From: Dryocola clanedunensis
GTDB lineage: Bacteria > Pseudomonadota > Gammaproteobacteria > Enterobacterales > Enterobacteriaceae
DNA: 64,000 nt
Assembly (NCBI RefSeq): GCF_025215155.1
Contig: NZ_JALHAM010000118.1
Direction: 5' to 3' (one strand)
Made by a program: the position numbers and the translations under genes. The notes beneath the pieces were generated by a model. The model ran no database searches, was not told where the DNA came from, and was given only the letters and a program-made list of their open reading frames with translations. This document shows positions 62,707-64,000 of this stretch, piece by piece (position 1 is the stretch's first letter; each line of letters starts with the position of its first letter).

Positions 62707-63468
62707 TTAACTACCGCCAAACCAGTTATAACCCTGGTCTTCCCAGTAACCGCCGGGGTAGCGATTAGTGACTTCAATAACCTGAATATGCTTCGGGTTC
62801 TTGTAGCCTAATTTTGTTGGCATCCTCAATTTCATCGGATAGCCGTATTTACGCGGCAAAATTTTCCCGTCGTAAGTTAAAGCGATAATCGTTTGTGGGT
62901 GTAGCGCCGTTGCCATATCAATGCTGGTGTAATATTCATCCGCGCATTTGAAACTGACATATTTCGCATTCAGGTCTGCACCGATCCCCTTGAGGAAAAG
63001 AGAAAACGGTACGCCGCCCCATTTGCCAATTGCGCTCCAGCCTTCCACGCAGATATGTCGCGTCACCTGGCTGACCTGAGCCATCTGATACAGCTGCGGC
63101 AGTGTCCAGGGGCGCTTATCCGCCACCAGGCCCGCGATCTCAAGTCGATAGTCATCACCATTGATATCCGGCGCTTCGTCTTCGCTGTAAAAGGCGTTAA
63201 ACGGGAAGGGCCTGGTCATCATCGATTCCGGATAAACCGGCGCCAGGTCGTTGCTGTTAAACAGCCATGCCTGCACGCGGTCGTTAAAACGGGATATCGA
63301 ACCCAATGTTGTTTCGACCTGCTGGTTGTCGCTGATATCGCAGCCGGTGAGCATGACTAAGCCACCTAGCGTCAGGCCTTGTTTTACAAAACGGCGTCGG
63401 CCTTCCGCTGAGAGCTGTTTGGTAATCTGCTGCTGCGCCTCTTTCAGAATCTCTTTTTCATCACTCAT
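62707..63468 (-). CDS. YedY/MsrP-like periplasmic molybdopterin oxidoreductase
   Basis: A 253-residue sulfite-oxidase-fold enzyme. The N-terminus has a twin-arginine-type signal (RRRFVKQGLTLGG) ending in MLTGC, a possible lipobox, so it may be a Tat lipoprotein. The molybdenum cysteine lies in RHICVEGW near residue 141; WSAIGKWGGVPF and YGYPMKLRMPTKLGYKNPK are typical of the family. MsrP reduces protein methionine sulfoxide with electrons from a membrane cytochrome. It lies ten bases after a cytochrome b gene and 41 before the Met-rich MXKDX gene. Confidence 0.85.
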   Translation of the reverse strand: MSDEKEILKEAQQQITKQLSAEGRRRFVKQGLTLGGLVMLTGCDISDNQQVETTLGSISRFNDRVQAWLFNSNDLAPVYPESMMTRPFPFNAFYSEDEAPDINGDDYRLEIAGLVADKRPWTLPQLYQMAQVSQVTRHICVEGWSAIGKWGGVPFSLFLKGIGADLNAKYVSFKCADEYYTSIDMATALHPQTIIALTYDGKILPRKYGYPMKLRMPTKLGYKNPKHIQVIEVTNRYPGGYWEDQGYNWFGGS

Positions 63469-63478
63469 GATCGTTTCC

Positions 63479-64000
63479 TTAACGTCCGCGAATCATGGCA
63501 AGTAATGTGCGCGGGACTAACGCAACCATCACGATATGAATGACAACAAAGCCGACCATCGCGCCCATCGCATAGAAATGGATAAAGCGAGCGGTGTCAT
63601 AGCCACCCAGCAATTCTCGTAATAACGGAAACTGAACGGATTTCCAGATGACCAGGCCTGAGCAAACTAAGATGACGCTATCAATCATCACAAATAGATA
63701 AGCTGCTTTCTGCACCATGTTGTAATGGCTGAGATCCGCATGGGCTAATTTTCCACGCAGGGCCGCGAGCAAATCTTTAAAGAATCCTTTTGGCGACAGC
63801 GGCCAGTATTTTCGTTTAAAACGCCCGCTGACTAAATTAATCAGTAGATAAATGACGCCGTTAATGCCAAACAACCACATGCCGGCAAAGTGCCATTGCA
63901 ACGCGCCGCCTAGCCAGCCACCTAACGTTAACTCATTCATAAAACTGAAGTTAAAAAGTGGTGATGCATTATAAATTCGCCATCCACTGGTGACCATAAT
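63479..64000 (-). CDS. Cytochrome b561-type membrane protein, 5' end outside window
   Basis: At least 172 residues of a di-heme cytochrome b/b561-type subunit; the frame is open to the window edge. Visible heme-ligand candidates are H in LQWHFAGMW and two His in FIHFYAMGAMVGFVVIHIVM; the first helix with its expected ligand lies upstream, since the text begins inside the SGWRIYNAS motif that normally follows helix 1. It should pass electrons from the quinone pool to the molybdoenzyme next door. Confidence 0.8.
   Translation of the reverse strand: MMVTSGWRIYNASPLFNFSFMNELTLGGWLGGALQWHFAGMWLFGINGVIYLLINLVSGRFKRKYWPLSPKGFFKDLLAALRGKLAHADLSHYNMVQKAAYLFVMIDSVILVCSGLVIWKSVQFPLLRELLGGYDTARFIHFYAMGAMVGFVVIHIVMVALVPRTLLAMIRGR

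Overview
The window is chromosomal DNA of an Enterobacteriaceae member, most likely Enterobacter or a close relative. The conserved backbone from 10.9 kb rightwards follows the E. coli order: pheV, speC, mltC-yggX-mutY, trmB-yggL-yggN, hemW-rdgB-yggU-yggT-yggS, yggR, ruvX-yqgE-gshB-rsmE-endA-sprT-galP, metK, speA-speB, loiP, tktA, epd-pgk-fbaA, mscS-argO, yggE, argP, rpiA, serA, ygfA-ssrS-zapA, ygfB-pepP-ubiH-ubiI, gcvTHP and ygfF. The proteins match their E. coli counterparts closely in length and motifs. Genus-level assignment is inference.

1-10.7 kb is one end of an integrated conjugative or genomic-island element, inserted at the 3' end of tRNA-Phe (10884-10959, minus). The window holds a plasmid-type DUF1281-like gene, an N-6 methylase-like gene without a visible catalytic motif, a UvrD-type helicase, a short TraI_2/MobH-like protein whose histidine signature looks degenerate, and a tyrosine integrase facing the tRNA. 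Inside this backbone sits a metabolic cargo: a LacI-type regulator, an NhaC-family transporter and a MalY/PatB-type C-S lyase, next to an apparent insertion-sequence remnant. The other end of the element lies left of the window. Several leaders here (1-106, 1103-1186, 6242-6289) contain mutually exclusive hairpins, two of which bury the ribosome binding site.

10.9-35.3 kb carries housekeeping and polyamine genes. Ornithine decarboxylase (speC), arginine decarboxylase (speA) and agmatinase (speB) make putrescine, and metK supplies S-adenosylmethionine. speA is overlapped by yqgB, and speC by an unproven 39-codon ORF. A HicAB toxin-antitoxin pair is wedged between yggR and ruvX. metK has tandem MetJ boxes; galP has a CRP site and two Gal-type operators.

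35.6-51.5 kb holds central carbon genes (tktA, epd-pgk-fbaA, rpiA, serA), an EmrAB-like efflux operon with a MarR regulator between tktA and epd, and the mscS/argO/yggE/argP block. Two copies of a small repeat with two hairpins lie between convergent genes (tktA/MFS and yggE/argP). Each copy is flanked by a duplicated copy of the local transcription terminator, and in both places the duplicates are exactly 163 bp apart. This is the most unusual structure in the window.

51.5-64 kb contains 6S RNA, cell division (zapA), ubiquinone hydroxylases and the glycine cleavage operon. At the right edge is a three-gene minus-strand cluster: a cytochrome b561-type membrane protein (cut by the window), a YedY/MsrP-like molybdopterin oxidoreductase and a secreted MXKDX repeat protein with about 20% methionine. 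It resembles the known MsrPQ plus methionine-rich peptide system that scavenges hypochlorite.
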